NCBI GenBank assembly: GCA_021797415.1 | Contig: JAJZZT010000091.1 | Location: forward strand, 1-5,236 | Length of the DNA stretch: 5,236 nt | DNA from: Bacillota bacterium | Lineage (GTDB): Bacteria > Bacillota > Bacilli > Alicyclobacillales > SLC66 | Reading direction: 5' to 3' | Program-made: the position numbers and the translations under genes | In this document: in pieces, positions 1 through 5,236 of the stretch | How positions within the stretch are numbered: the first letter of the stretch is position 1 | How the letters are laid out: every line of letters begins with the position of its first letter | Notes under the pieces: generated by a model | Databases searched by the model: none | What the model saw: the letters and a program-made list of their open reading frames with translations, nothing else | What the model was told of the DNA's origin: nothing

Positions 1-146
1 AGGCGGCCGTTCTGTGCGAACAACTCGTTCATCTTGCCGTCCACAAGCTTCGCAATGCGAGTGAGCCGATCCGGTGAACCGGATCCGCGCAATGTGTACT
101 GCCGACCAAAAATATCCACCCTGACGCGGAACTGCTCATCACTCAC
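1..146 (-). CDS. zapA: Cell division protein ZapA, N-terminal part (partial)
   Basis: The first 48 codons are visible; the gene runs off the left edge. The peptide starts (M)SDEQFRVRVDIFGRQYTLR, followed by GSGSPDRLTRIAKLVDGKMN. This matches ZapA (YshA), whose N-terminus reads like MSD...VDIYGQ.(Y/F)TI.G, then VA..VD.KM.EI. ZapA binds FtsZ and promotes bundling of FtsZ filaments at the Z-ring. A zapA gene near pheT is a normal Bacillota arrangement. In B. subtilis rnhC lies between them, but here it is absent. The 115-nt gap to pheT (147-261) shows no terminator or clear promoter. The GTG at 146 is chosen because it aligns with MSD starts, but its GGAG (153-150) is only 3 nt away. In-frame GTG codons at 155 and 158 are alternatives with no better site. 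Confidence 0.85.
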   Translation of the reverse strand, partial: MSDEQFRVRVDIFGRQYTLRGSGSPDRLTRIAKLVDGKMNELFAQNGR

Positions 147-261
147 CCGCTCCACCACCGATACGATCAGAGGTTGTCCGAAAGGGTTTCCCCCACCACT
201 TCACCGCTGTTCACTTCTTGACTACTTCTTCGCGACGGCCGGTCAAAAATCCTGCAACAGA

Positions 262-2703
262 CTATTGCGCGCGCAACTGCGCCCCCACTTCACGCCCGGC
301 GCCTTCGACCACGGCGTTCAGCACATCCCTCACATCTTCTTCCGTCAGCGTGCGCCCCGCAGATTGTAACACCAGATGCAACGCAATGCTCTTGTACCCG
401 TCCCCGAGCGCCGCGCCCGCAAAGACGTCAAACACCCGCACATCCACCAGGAGCGGTCCCGCCGCGCGGCGCACGGCAACCAGCAATTGCTCCGCCGCGA
501 CATCGCGCGCGACGACAAACGCCAGATCGCGCTCGCTCGCAGGATGCCGCGGCAGTCTCACAACGTGAAGTGTAGTGCGCGAAAGCGCCGCCAGAGCCTC
601 AAAATCAATTTCAAAATAATACACGTCCCGCAGATCGAACCGTTCCGCCACGACAGGCCGGAGACGGCCAAACAGGGCGACCGGCCTGTCGTCGGCGGCC
701 AGCCGTGCGGCTTGGCCTGCGTGCAGGTACGGCGAGCGGTCGGAAGCGATCTTCAGTGCAAGGGGATCCGCGCCCACGAAATCAAGAACGCTCTCCACGA
801 TGCCTTTCACATCGAAAAAATCAAACGCACGCGCCGTTCCGTGCGGCGTCACAGGTTCGGCGCGGCCGGCCAGCAGTCCCGCCAGAAAGCGCTCTTCAGC
901 CGGCTGCTCCCGCAGGGGAAGGCTCTGCGGATAAAAGACGGCGCCGAGTTCGAAGATGCGGATGTCCGCCATGCGGCGGTTCGCGTTGTACTGGGCCACT
1001 TCCAGCAAGGACGGAAGCAGCGAGGTGCGCAGCACTCTGCGTTCTTCCGACAGGGGATTGTTCAGCGCGGCGGCCCTGCGCAGATGGTGCGCGCCGTCGA
1101 TGCCCGCCTTTTCCATCTGTTCCTCCGAGGTCAGCGCATACGTCCAGACCTCCTGCAGTCCGCGATCCAGCAGATAGCGGCGCAGACTTCGCTGCAACTG
1201 CTGGCGTCCCGTCAGCCTGCCGGATGACATGACCCCCTCCATCAGCGTGGCCGGGATGCGGTCATAGCCCGCCAGGCGCGCGAATTCTTCCGCAACATCC
1301 TCCTCCGCCAGCACGTCCGGCCTGCGCGAAGGCACCGACACGCGCACCGTTCGGGAATCGACCGGCCTCGCCGCAAAACCGAGCCGTTCACAGACCTGGA
1401 TCAGTTCCGTCGGTGCAACCTCATAGCCAAGCAACGCGCCGATGCGTGAAGGCGCCACCGTGATCTCCGTCATGGTCTCCCCTTCTGTCGGCAGTGTCCC
1501 GGCCGCCGCCTGTCCCCCTGCCCGGCCGCCCGCATACCGCTCCATCAGCGCGGCGGCGCGAGAGAGCGCGCGTTGTACGACAACCGGATCCACTCCGCGT
1601 TCAAAACGCTGTTCCGCTTCCGAACGCAATTGCAGCGCCTTGCCCGTCCGCCGCGTCTGGAGCGAGTCAAACCGCGCCGACTCGATGACCACCGCGCGTG
1701 TCGTCCCGCGCACTTCGCTGTCTTTCCCGCCCATCACGCCCGCCAGGCCCAGCGCCTTTTGTCCGTCGGCGATCAGCGTCACATCCTCCCACAGTGTGCG
1801 CGTCTGGCTGTCGAGCGTGACCAGTTGCTCCCCCGCCTTCGCCTGCCGCACGATGATCTGTCCGTCCGCGATCGCGTCGTAGTCAAACGCATGCAGAGGC
1901 TGCCCCCACTCGTACATCACGTAATTCGTGATGTCGACCAGATTGCTGATAGGCCGCACACCGACCGCAAGCAGGCGCAACTGCATCCATAGCGGCGAAG
2001 GTCCGGGCGTCACACCCGCGACGACCCGCGCCGCATATCCCGAACACTTGTCCGTGTCAAGTCGCACACGCAGCGGAAATTCCTCCTGTCCCAGCAGGTT
2101 GCCGGCCATGTCGTCGGGCATCCGCGCCGCGCGCCCGTACAGGGCCGCCACCTCGTATGCGACGCCGCGCAGTGACAGGCAATCGGAGCGGTTCGGCGTC
2201 AGTTCGAGTTCCATCACCGTGTCGTCGAGTCCGAGGTAGGAGACGATCGCTTCACCGACAGGTGCGTCGTCCGGCAGCACGAAAATGCCGGAAGTCTGCT
2301 CCCTGGCCATCAACCTGACGTTAAGGCCGATCTCCTCCGCCGAGCAGATCATGCCCTCAGAGGCCACGCCGCGCAGCTTCGTCCGCCTGATCGTTCCGCC
2401 CGGCAACCAGGCGCCGTCACACGCCACGGGAACCTTCTGGCCGGCGGCGACATTGGCCGCGCCGCAGACGATCGAAAGCGGGTCGCCCGTTCCGGCGTCC
2501 ACCGCGCACACGCGCAGTTTGTCGGCATTCGGATGGCTTTCCACCGCCAGCACCCGCCCCACCACCACCCCCTGCAGAGACGGTCCAAACTTCTCCATCC
2601 ACTCCACGGGAATGCCCGCGTTGGTCAGATCCGCCGCAATCCGCTCCGGTGTCAGGCCGGTCAGGTCGACGTACTCCGCCAGCCAGTTCCAGGTGATTTT
2701 CAT
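262..2703 (-). CDS. pheT: Phenylalanyl-tRNA synthetase, beta subunit
   Basis: This is the 813-residue partner of PheS in the alpha2-beta2 synthetase. It recognises tRNA-Phe and hydrolyses mischarged Tyr-tRNA-Phe. Domains in order: N-terminal MKITWNWLAEYVDL; an EMAP-type OB-fold tRNA-binding domain (about 42-150) with VVGRVLAVESHPNADKL and SEGMICSAEEIGL; and the B3/4 editing domain (about 210-395). The editing domain contains NLVDITNYVMYEWGQPLHAFD, AGVMGG, an ESARF Glu at 341, and SEAEQRFERG with Ser361 and Ala363 in the positions known to line the editing pocket in E. coli. Next come the B5 domain (about 410-485) with RRPDVLAEEDVAEEFARLAG, a catalytic-like core (about 495-705), and the C-terminal FDX-ACB anticodon-binding domain (about 715-811) with PRHPASERDLAFVV. 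Length is typical (about 800). The ATG has a good Shine-Dalgarno, and the gene ends in TAG. No terminator is seen before zapA, so readthrough is expected. The protein looks fully functional. Confidence 0.98.
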   Translation of the reverse strand: MKITWNWLAEYVDLTGLTPERIAADLTNAGIPVEWMEKFGPSLQGVVVGRVLAVESHPNADKLRVCAVDAGTGDPLSIVCGAANVAAGQKVPVACDGAWLPGGTIRRTKLRGVASEGMICSAEEIGLNVRLMAREQTSGIFVLPDDAPVGEAIVSYLGLDDTVMELELTPNRSDCLSLRGVAYEVAALYGRAARMPDDMAGNLLGQEEFPLRVRLDTDKCSGYAARVVAGVTPGPSPLWMQLRLLAVGVRPISNLVDITNYVMYEWGQPLHAFDYDAIADGQIIVRQAKAGEQLVTLDSQTRTLWEDVTLIADGQKALGLAGVMGGKDSEVRGTTRAVVIESARFDSLQTRRTGKALQLRSEAEQRFERGVDPVVVQRALSRAAALMERYAGGRAGGQAAAGTLPTEGETMTEITVAPSRIGALLGYEVAPTELIQVCERLGFAARPVDSRTVRVSVPSRRPDVLAEEDVAEEFARLAGYDRIPATLMEGVMSSGRLTGRQQLQRSLRRYLLDRGLQEVWTYALTSEEQMEKAGIDGAHHLRRAAALNNPLSEERRVLRTSLLPSLLEVAQYNANRRMADIRIFELGAVFYPQSLPLREQPAEERFLAGLLAGRAEPVTPHGTARAFDFFDVKGIVESVLDFVGADPLALKIASDRSPYLHAGQAARLAADDRPVALFGRLRPVVAERFDLRDVYYFEIDFEALAALSRTTLHVVRLPRHPASERDLAFVVARDVAAEQLLVAVRRAAGPLLVDVRVFDVFAGAALGDGYKSIALHLVLQSAGRTLTEEDVRDVLNAVVEGAGREVGAQLRAQ

Positions 2704-2717
2704 GCCGTTCCCCCTTT
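2704..2717 (-). promoter_or_regulatory. Ribosome binding site of pheT
   Basis: AAAGGGGG (2717-2710) sits 6 nt before the pheT ATG and supports that start. Its 5' half belongs to the 12-bp perfect palindrome CCTTTATAAAGG (2724-2713), which could form at most a 4-bp hairpin. Strong occlusion is therefore unlikely. Confidence 0.8.
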
Positions 2718-2734
2718 ATAAAGGTTGTCAGCTC

Positions 2735-3763
2735 TTATAGTGTCGCGCCGGAAAACTGGCGCAAAAAACGCAGATCGTTCACATAAAAATCCCGGATGTC
2801 ATCCACGCGATAGAGCAGCATGGCGATCCGCTCAATTCCCATTCCAAAAGCGAATCCGCTCACCTGCGAAGGGTCGTAGCCGTTCATGCGCAGGACGTTC
2901 GGATGGACCATGCCGCAGCCCAGAATCTCGATCCATCCGGTCTGCTTGCACGTGGCGCACCCCGCGCCGTCACAGTGGATGCAGCGCACGTCGAGTTCCG
3001 CGCTCGGCTCGGTGAAGGGGAAAAAGCTCGGGCGCAGCCTCACCTGCTGATCGGGGCCGTACATCTCGCGTGCGAAGGCGAGCAGCGTACCCTTGAGATC
3101 GCTCATGCGCACGCCCGGTCCCACCACCAGTCCCTCACATTGCGCAAATGAGTGTGAGTGCGTCGCATCGTCGTCATCGCGCCGATAGACCCGGCCGGGG
3201 ACGATGATGCGCACCGGCGAATTGGGTTCGCACTTTTCCAGCGTGCGCGCCTGCACTGGCGACGTATGCGTGCGCAGCAGCAGTTGTTCAGTGAAAAAAA
3301 ACGTGTCCTGCATGTCGCGCGCGGGGTGCTCCAAAGGAAAATTGAGCACCGTGAAGTTGTAGTGATCAAGCTCCACCTCGGGACCTTCTTCGACCGTGAA
3401 CCCGAAGCCGACGAAGATGTCCTCCAGACGGCGAATCACCCTTTGCAGCGGATGTTCCGCCCCGATCGGCGAGGATCGGCCGGGCAGGGTGATGTCCACT
3501 TCCTCCCGGCGTTCCTGCGCCTCGTCTTTCGCACGCGCCATCTCATCGCGGCGCGCAGCGAACGCCGTTTCAAGCGCATCTCGCACCTGGTTCGCGGCCT
3601 GCCCCACCGTGGGCCGTTTTTCTGCGGACAGCGCGCCCATACCACGCAGGACGGTGGCCAACTCGCCCTTTTTCCCGAGGTACACCACGCGCCAGTTCTC
3701 CAGCGCACCCGGTGTGTCCAATTCTGCCAAGCGGGATAATGCCTGTCGCTTCAGTTCGGCCAA
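2735..3763 (-). CDS. pheS: Phenylalanyl-tRNA synthetase, alpha subunit
   Basis: This is the catalytic subunit of the cytoplasmic alpha2-beta2 enzyme that attaches phenylalanine to tRNA-Phe using ATP. From the TTG start it has 342 residues, near the usual 340-350. The N-terminal coiled-coil arm spans about 1-90 and includes the conserved YLGKKGELATVLRGMG (28-43). Class II motif 1 is around HPLQRVIRRLEDIF (104-117). Motif 2 spans GRVYRRDDDDATHSHSFAQ (190-208) with its ATP-binding Arg. Motif 3 is GFAFGMGIERIAM (303-315) with its Arg. A four-cysteine group, CIHC and CATC (Cys 261, 264, 269, 272), precedes GWIEILGCGMVHPNVL, as in other Bacillota PheS proteins. No residues are missing. The real start is probably four codons upstream, at ATC 3775, because that matches family N-termini and has well-spaced AGGGGG; TTG is the first conventional start. 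Expression is under the upstream T-box. pheT follows after 31 nt, so the two are co-transcribed. Confidence 0.97.
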   Translation of the reverse strand: MAELKRQALSRLAELDTPGALENWRVVYLGKKGELATVLRGMGALSAEKRPTVGQAANQVRDALETAFAARRDEMARAKDEAQERREEVDITLPGRSSPIGAEHPLQRVIRRLEDIFVGFGFTVEEGPEVELDHYNFTVLNFPLEHPARDMQDTFFFTEQLLLRTHTSPVQARTLEKCEPNSPVRIIVPGRVYRRDDDDATHSHSFAQCEGLVVGPGVRMSDLKGTLLAFAREMYGPDQQVRLRPSFFPFTEPSAELDVRCIHCDGAGCATCKQTGWIEILGCGMVHPNVLRMNGYDPSQVSGFAFGMGIERIAMLLYRVDDIRDFYVNDLRFLRQFSGATL

Positions 3764-3822
3764 ACGCGCTTCGATCGCCTTCGCCCCCTGTCTTGAAAAT
3801 GTCTTCTGCCAGCCGTCGCCAT
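3751..3822 (-). CDS. Possible 23-codon leader ORF overlapping the pheS start
   Basis: An ATG at 3822-3820 is preceded by AGAGGAG (3837-3831) at 8-nt spacing, the best ribosome binding site in the leader. It opens a 23-codon frame that starts MATAGRRHFQD, continues Arg-rich, and ends VWPN with TGA at 3753-3751. The frame differs from pheS and overlaps the first codons of pheS. It is not rich in Phe codons, so it is not a classical attenuator peptide. Two readings are possible: a real upstream frame whose translation delivers ribosomes to pheS, or the true pheS start displaced by a one-base indel. An ordinary accident cannot be excluded, and there is no homology evidence. Confidence 0.28.
   Translation of the reverse strand: MATAGRRHFQDRGRRRSKRVWPN
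3773..3789 (-). promoter_or_regulatory. Shine-Dalgarno and candidate AUC start of pheS
   Basis: AGGGGG (3789-3784) lies 8 nt before ATC (3775-3773), which is in frame with pheS. Between the in-frame TAG near 3850 and the TTG at 3763 there is no ATG, GTG, TTG, CTG or ATT in the pheS frame. Starting at ATC gives (M)EARLAELKRQAL, which lines up residue for residue with the typical PheS beginning MEEKLxxLxxEAL and places YLGKKG about 32 residues in, as usual. The TTG at 3763 is 20 nt from this Shine-Dalgarno. Near-cognate starts are rare, so this is a supported candidate rather than a certainty. Confidence 0.5.
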
Positions 3823-3846
3823 CCCCTTTGCTCCTCTTCGGACACC

Positions 3847-4011
3847 GCTATCGCTAAACTCGCGGCTGCCCAAGGGGATGGCGCCGGCCCAGCAAACCTT
3901 GCCGATGGCGCTAAACTCGCGACGGGTAAAGGGATACCGGCGACCCAGCGAACCTTGCCCGTGGCGCAAAGCGCGCCGGGCACAGGGCATGGCGGCGGCC
4001 CGGCGTGCGAA
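3847..4011 (-). repeat. Three diverged tandem repeats of about 56 nt in the pheS leader
   Basis: Read on the minus strand, copy 2 (3959-3904, 56 nt) and copy 3 (3903-3847, 57 nt) share GGCAAGGTTyGCTGGG at their starts, a central ATCCC, and GCGAGTTTAGCG near their ends. A more diverged copy 1 (about 4011-3960) has TTCGC, then GGGCCGCC, then CTTTGCGCCA near its end, which lines up with TTTAGCGCCAT in copy 2. Each copy can form a hairpin with a pyrimidine-rich loop. In copy 2, GGTA/TACC closes TCCCTT. In copy 3, CCA/TGG closes TCCCCT. In copy 1, GCCGGGC (4004-3998) pairs perfectly with GCCCGGC (3981-3975). The array fills most of the space between the T-box terminator and pheS. No function is known to me. 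It could be an RNA structural element, a repeat-derived insertion, or a decaying tandem duplication. Confidence 0.7.
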
Positions 4012-4282
4012 AATAAAAAAGTCTTCGCCTAGGGGCGAAAACTCTTTCGCGGTACCACCCTGATTCGAAAGCTGCACGCCAAATGGCCGGCCTTCCTCTG
4101 AACCCCGTAACGCGGGGCAGGCGGGCCCGTCTACCGCAGCGGCGGACCCGCGCCGGGTTCGCCATCTGTTCAACGGGCCACTTCCCGAGTGAACTTCCCC
4201 CGCCTGCCCACATGGACGCTCTCAGTCGCGGCGCCTCATCCCTGTACAGGGCCCTTGCCGGGTACTCTCTCGTTCATCAGTT
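4010..4282 (-). promoter_or_regulatory. T-box leader, phenylalanine type, upstream of pheS
   Basis: This is a tRNA-sensing attenuator. The defining 14-nt sequence AGGGTGGTACCGCG is at 4061-4048, and its TGGT bulge (4057-4054) would pair with the ACCA end of uncharged tRNA-Phe. The Stem I base pairs CTGATGAACG (4280-4271) with CGTTGAACAG (4175-4166), leaving two mismatches. The GAGAGTA segment (about 4269-4263) faces the specifier side. The specifier is read as TTC (Phe) at 4193-4191, within GAAGTTCACTC, and is followed by A as is usual. Further hairpins follow: ACCCG/CGGGT and CCCCG/CGGGG. In the antiterminator, CTTTCG (4071-4066) pairs with CGAAAG (4049-4044). In the terminator state, part of that same strand is used instead. 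The logic is that uncharged tRNA-Phe binding allows readthrough into pheST. The T-box call is very secure. The specifier assignment is strong because it agrees with the downstream gene. Confidence 0.95.
4012..4047 (-). terminator. T-box intrinsic terminator
   Basis: The arm AAAGAGTTTTCGCC (4047-4034) pairs with GGCGAAGACTTTTT (4029-4016) around a CCTA loop. It gives 14 pairs including G-U wobbles, and a T-rich tail (TTTTTTATTTT) runs to about 4010. The 5' arm shares its first bases with the 3' side of the antiterminator, so the two folds exclude each other. Confidence 0.93.
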
Positions 4283-4288
4283 TAGCCC

Positions 4289-4317
4289 ATCATACTAAAG
4301 TCGCGGCCGACGGGCAA
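4289..4317 (-). promoter_or_regulatory. Sigma-A-type promoter of the pheST leader
   Basis: The -35 element is TTGCCC (4317-4312, four of six to TTGACA). The -10 element is TATGAT (4294-4289, five of six to TATAAT). They are separated by exactly 17 bp. Transcription would begin near 4281-4283, just before the base of T-box Stem I, where such a start is expected. It lies 29 nt downstream of the methyltransferase stop codon, so pheST can be expressed separately from the ribosomal operon, although readthrough from upstream is also possible because no clear terminator is seen there. Confidence 0.72.
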
Positions 4318-4331
4318 GCGCCCGACCCGGC
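4306..4331 (-). other. Hairpin between the methyltransferase gene and the pheS promoter
   Basis: On the minus strand, CGGGC (4324-4320) pairs with GCCCG (4315-4311) around a GCTT tetraloop. A second short helix, GCCG (4331-4328) with CGGC (4309-4306), closes an internal loop. No run of T follows, so it is not a standard intrinsic terminator for the upstream gene, although it could stabilise the 3' end of that transcript. It overlaps the -35 hexamer of the downstream promoter. Confidence 0.4.
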
Positions 4332-4345
4332 AATCCTGAAGATGC

Positions 4346-5167
4346 TTATGCCAGCCGCTGCCGCAGCGCTTCAAACAGCACCGCGGCGGACGCCGCGCCC
4401 GCATTGAGCGATTCCGCGCCGCCCGGCATCGGCAACGAGAACAGTTTTGCGCACGCCGCCCGCATTTCCGACGACAGGCCATCCACCTCGGCGCCGACGG
4501 CCAGTGCGATATTCGACCGCAACTCCGTCTGAAACAGCGTGCTCGACTCGCGCGCATCCGCGCCAAATAGTGCAAATCCGGCCGCTTCGAGCCGCCTCAC
4601 CGCCGTCTGCGCCGGCGACCGCGCGACCGCGAGCCTTGCCAGCGCACCCATGGAAGCGCGGACGACCTTGGGGTGAAACGGATCGACCGAACCCTCCGTG
4701 ACAATGGCCACGCGGCAACCGACCGCTTGCGCCGTGCGCAGCATCGTTCCGAGATTGCCCGGATCCCGGACGCCGTCGGCGACCAGCACCACATTCGCGC
4801 AATCGTTTCCGCCCTGCGTCGCGGCGGCGCTCAGTTCGTCCTCCAGATTCACCTCGGGCATGCGGACGATCGCCAGCACGCCCTGCGGGTGATCCGTATC
4901 GGCCACGCGCGCAAACACAGCCGACGTGAGTTCGACGGCCGCGATGCCGCGGGTTTGCGCCCGCTCGGCCAGTTCCAGGGCCGCCTCCCCTTTTGCGCCA
5001 AGCGTGTCAAACAGCAGCGTCTCGATCGGAGCGCCGGCATCCAGGTACTCCCGAACTAGCAACAGCCCCTCCGCCGCATACAGTCCGGTTTCTTCTCTCC
5101 GCTTGCGCTCTTTTAAAGCCGCCCAGTGCTTCACGCGGGGATTTTGCGGCGAAGTCAGCAGTTCCAC
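4346..5167 (-). CDS. TrmH/SpoU-family RNA 2'-O-methyltransferase
   Basis: This 273-residue protein is predicted to transfer a methyl group from S-adenosylmethionine to a ribose 2'-OH of rRNA or tRNA; the target nucleotide cannot be read from the sequence. The N-terminal part (about residues 1-105, starting ELLTSPQNPRVKHWAALKER) looks like the SpoU substrate-binding domain. The C-terminal part is the SPOUT (alpha/beta knot) domain. Motif 1 is ADGVRDPGNLGTMLRTA at 130-146, with the family Asn (N138) and Arg (R144). Motif 2 is VGAEVDGLSSEM at 224-235. Motif 3 is FSLPMPGGAESLNAGAASAA at 243-262. Motif 2 has Ala where most relatives have Asn or Ser (GNEG or GSEG type). Length is normal for the family (about 250-275). 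The GTG start shares a base with the rplT TAG, and a weak GGAAG lies 4 nt upstream, so coupling to rplT is likely. Bacillus YsgA is a plausible counterpart. The family is certain; substrate and symbol are not. Confidence 0.93.
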   Translation of the reverse strand: MELLTSPQNPRVKHWAALKERKRREETGLYAAEGLLLVREYLDAGAPIETLLFDTLGAKGEAALELAERAQTRGIAAVELTSAVFARVADTDHPQGVLAIVRMPEVNLEDELSAAATQGGNDCANVVLVADGVRDPGNLGTMLRTAQAVGCRVAIVTEGSVDPFHPKVVRASMGALARLAVARSPAQTAVRRLEAAGFALFGADARESSTLFQTELRSNIALAVGAEVDGLSSEMRAACAKLFSLPMPGGAESLNAGAASAAVLFEALRQRLA

Positions 5168-5236
5168 TACGCTTCCAGCTTCGCTTTTGCAGCGGCGGCC
5201 AATTCACGAAACGCGTTCATGTCGGTGACGGCCAGG
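5167..5236 (-). CDS. rplT: Ribosomal protein L20, C-terminal end (partial)
   Basis: Only the last 22 codons and the TAG stop lie in the window; the gene continues past the right edge. The visible peptide begins LAVTDMNAFRELAAAAKAK and ends LEA. It matches the usual L20 C-terminus, where an LA(V/I)xDxxAF(A/x)xL segment is followed by a short Ala/Lys-rich helix. L20 binds 23S rRNA and is needed early in assembly of the 50S subunit. Its position directly before a SpoU-type methyltransferase and pheST fits a common Bacillota order (infC-rpmI-rplT-trmH-pheS-pheT). The stop codon overlaps the next gene's GTG by one base. The call rests on a short peptide plus context, so it is good but not certain. 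Confidence 0.82.
   Translation of the reverse strand, partial: LAVTDMNAFRELAAAAKAKLEA

Noticed and set aside
147..261. Possible promoter or terminator between pheT and zapA (TTGACC and a GGG/CCC pair are present).
   Set aside because: No -10 hexamer occurs at a suitable distance from TTGACC, and no stable hairpin with a T-run is present.
1442..1882. Long open frames on the plus strand opposite pheT and pheS (for example 376-1227, 1442-1882 and 3158-3739).
   Set aside because: They lie antisense to two strongly recognised genes, have Arg/Ser/Pro-rich composition typical of GC-rich shadow frames, and show no family motif.
2713..2724. Palindrome CCTTTATAAAGG before pheT as a possible operator or terminator.
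   Set aside because: As RNA it allows only four pairs and has no T-run. It sits inside an operon and partly is the pheT Shine-Dalgarno.
3712..4032. Open frames on both strands through the tandem repeats that give repetitive peptides (minus strand: REFSAIGKVCWAGAIPLGS and similar).
   Set aside because: The repetition comes from the DNA repeat. The frames run across the T-box and terminator and have no fitting start, so a real protein is unlikely.
4240..4251. Perfect 12-bp palindrome CCCTGTACAGGG, resembling an operator.
   Set aside because: It lies within T-box Stem I, where its halves are better explained as parts of the stem pairing with downstream leader sequence.
4279..4286. GCTAAACT at the promoter/leader start is complementary to AGTTTAGC in repeat copies 2 and 3 (3917-3910 and 3860-3853).
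   Set aside because: The first bases probably lie upstream of the transcription start, so the RNA pairing would be only about five bases. Eight-base matches of this kind can arise by chance.

Overview
The window carries a conserved housekeeping block, all on the minus strand. In transcription order (high to low coordinates) it holds the 3' end of rplT (ribosomal protein L20), a SpoU/TrmH-family RNA 2'-O-methyltransferase, a phenylalanine-type T-box leader with its own promoter and terminator, pheS and pheT (the two subunits of phenylalanyl-tRNA synthetase), and the 5' end of zapA (cell-division protein). This gene order, together with T-box control of pheST, points to a Bacillota (Firmicutes) genome. 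The DNA is visibly GC-rich (my impression is about 60% or more), so a GC-rich Bacilli lineage such as an Alicyclobacillaceae-like organism is plausible. The lineage is inference only.

Right end (4346-5236): the last 22 codons of rplT end in a TAG that shares one base with the GTG start of the methyltransferase gene, so the two are probably translationally coupled and belong to the infC-rpmI-rplT type of operon. Middle (3776-4345): a sigma-A-like promoter (TTGCCC, 17 bp, TATGAT) starts a leader RNA. The RNA has a Stem I with a UUC (Phe) specifier, the canonical T-box sequence AGGGTGGTACCGCG, an antiterminator and a strong competing terminator. Between this terminator and pheS lie about 230 nt that no standard feature explains: three diverged tandem repeats of about 56 nt, each able to fold into a hairpin, followed by a strong Shine-Dalgarno and ATG that open a 23-codon frame overlapping the start of pheS in another frame.

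Left half (262-3775): pheS and pheT are complete and ordinary in domain content, separated by 31 nt with a good ribosome binding site for pheT. They form the alpha2-beta2 enzyme that charges tRNA-Phe, and uncharged tRNA-Phe is the expected signal for leader readthrough. zapA follows pheT with no visible terminator and runs off the window.

I see no phage, CRISPR, insertion sequence or defence system. The most interesting part is the pheS leader: the tandem hairpin repeats, and the absence of a conventional well-placed start codon for pheS, where alignment and Shine-Dalgarno spacing point to a rare AUC start.
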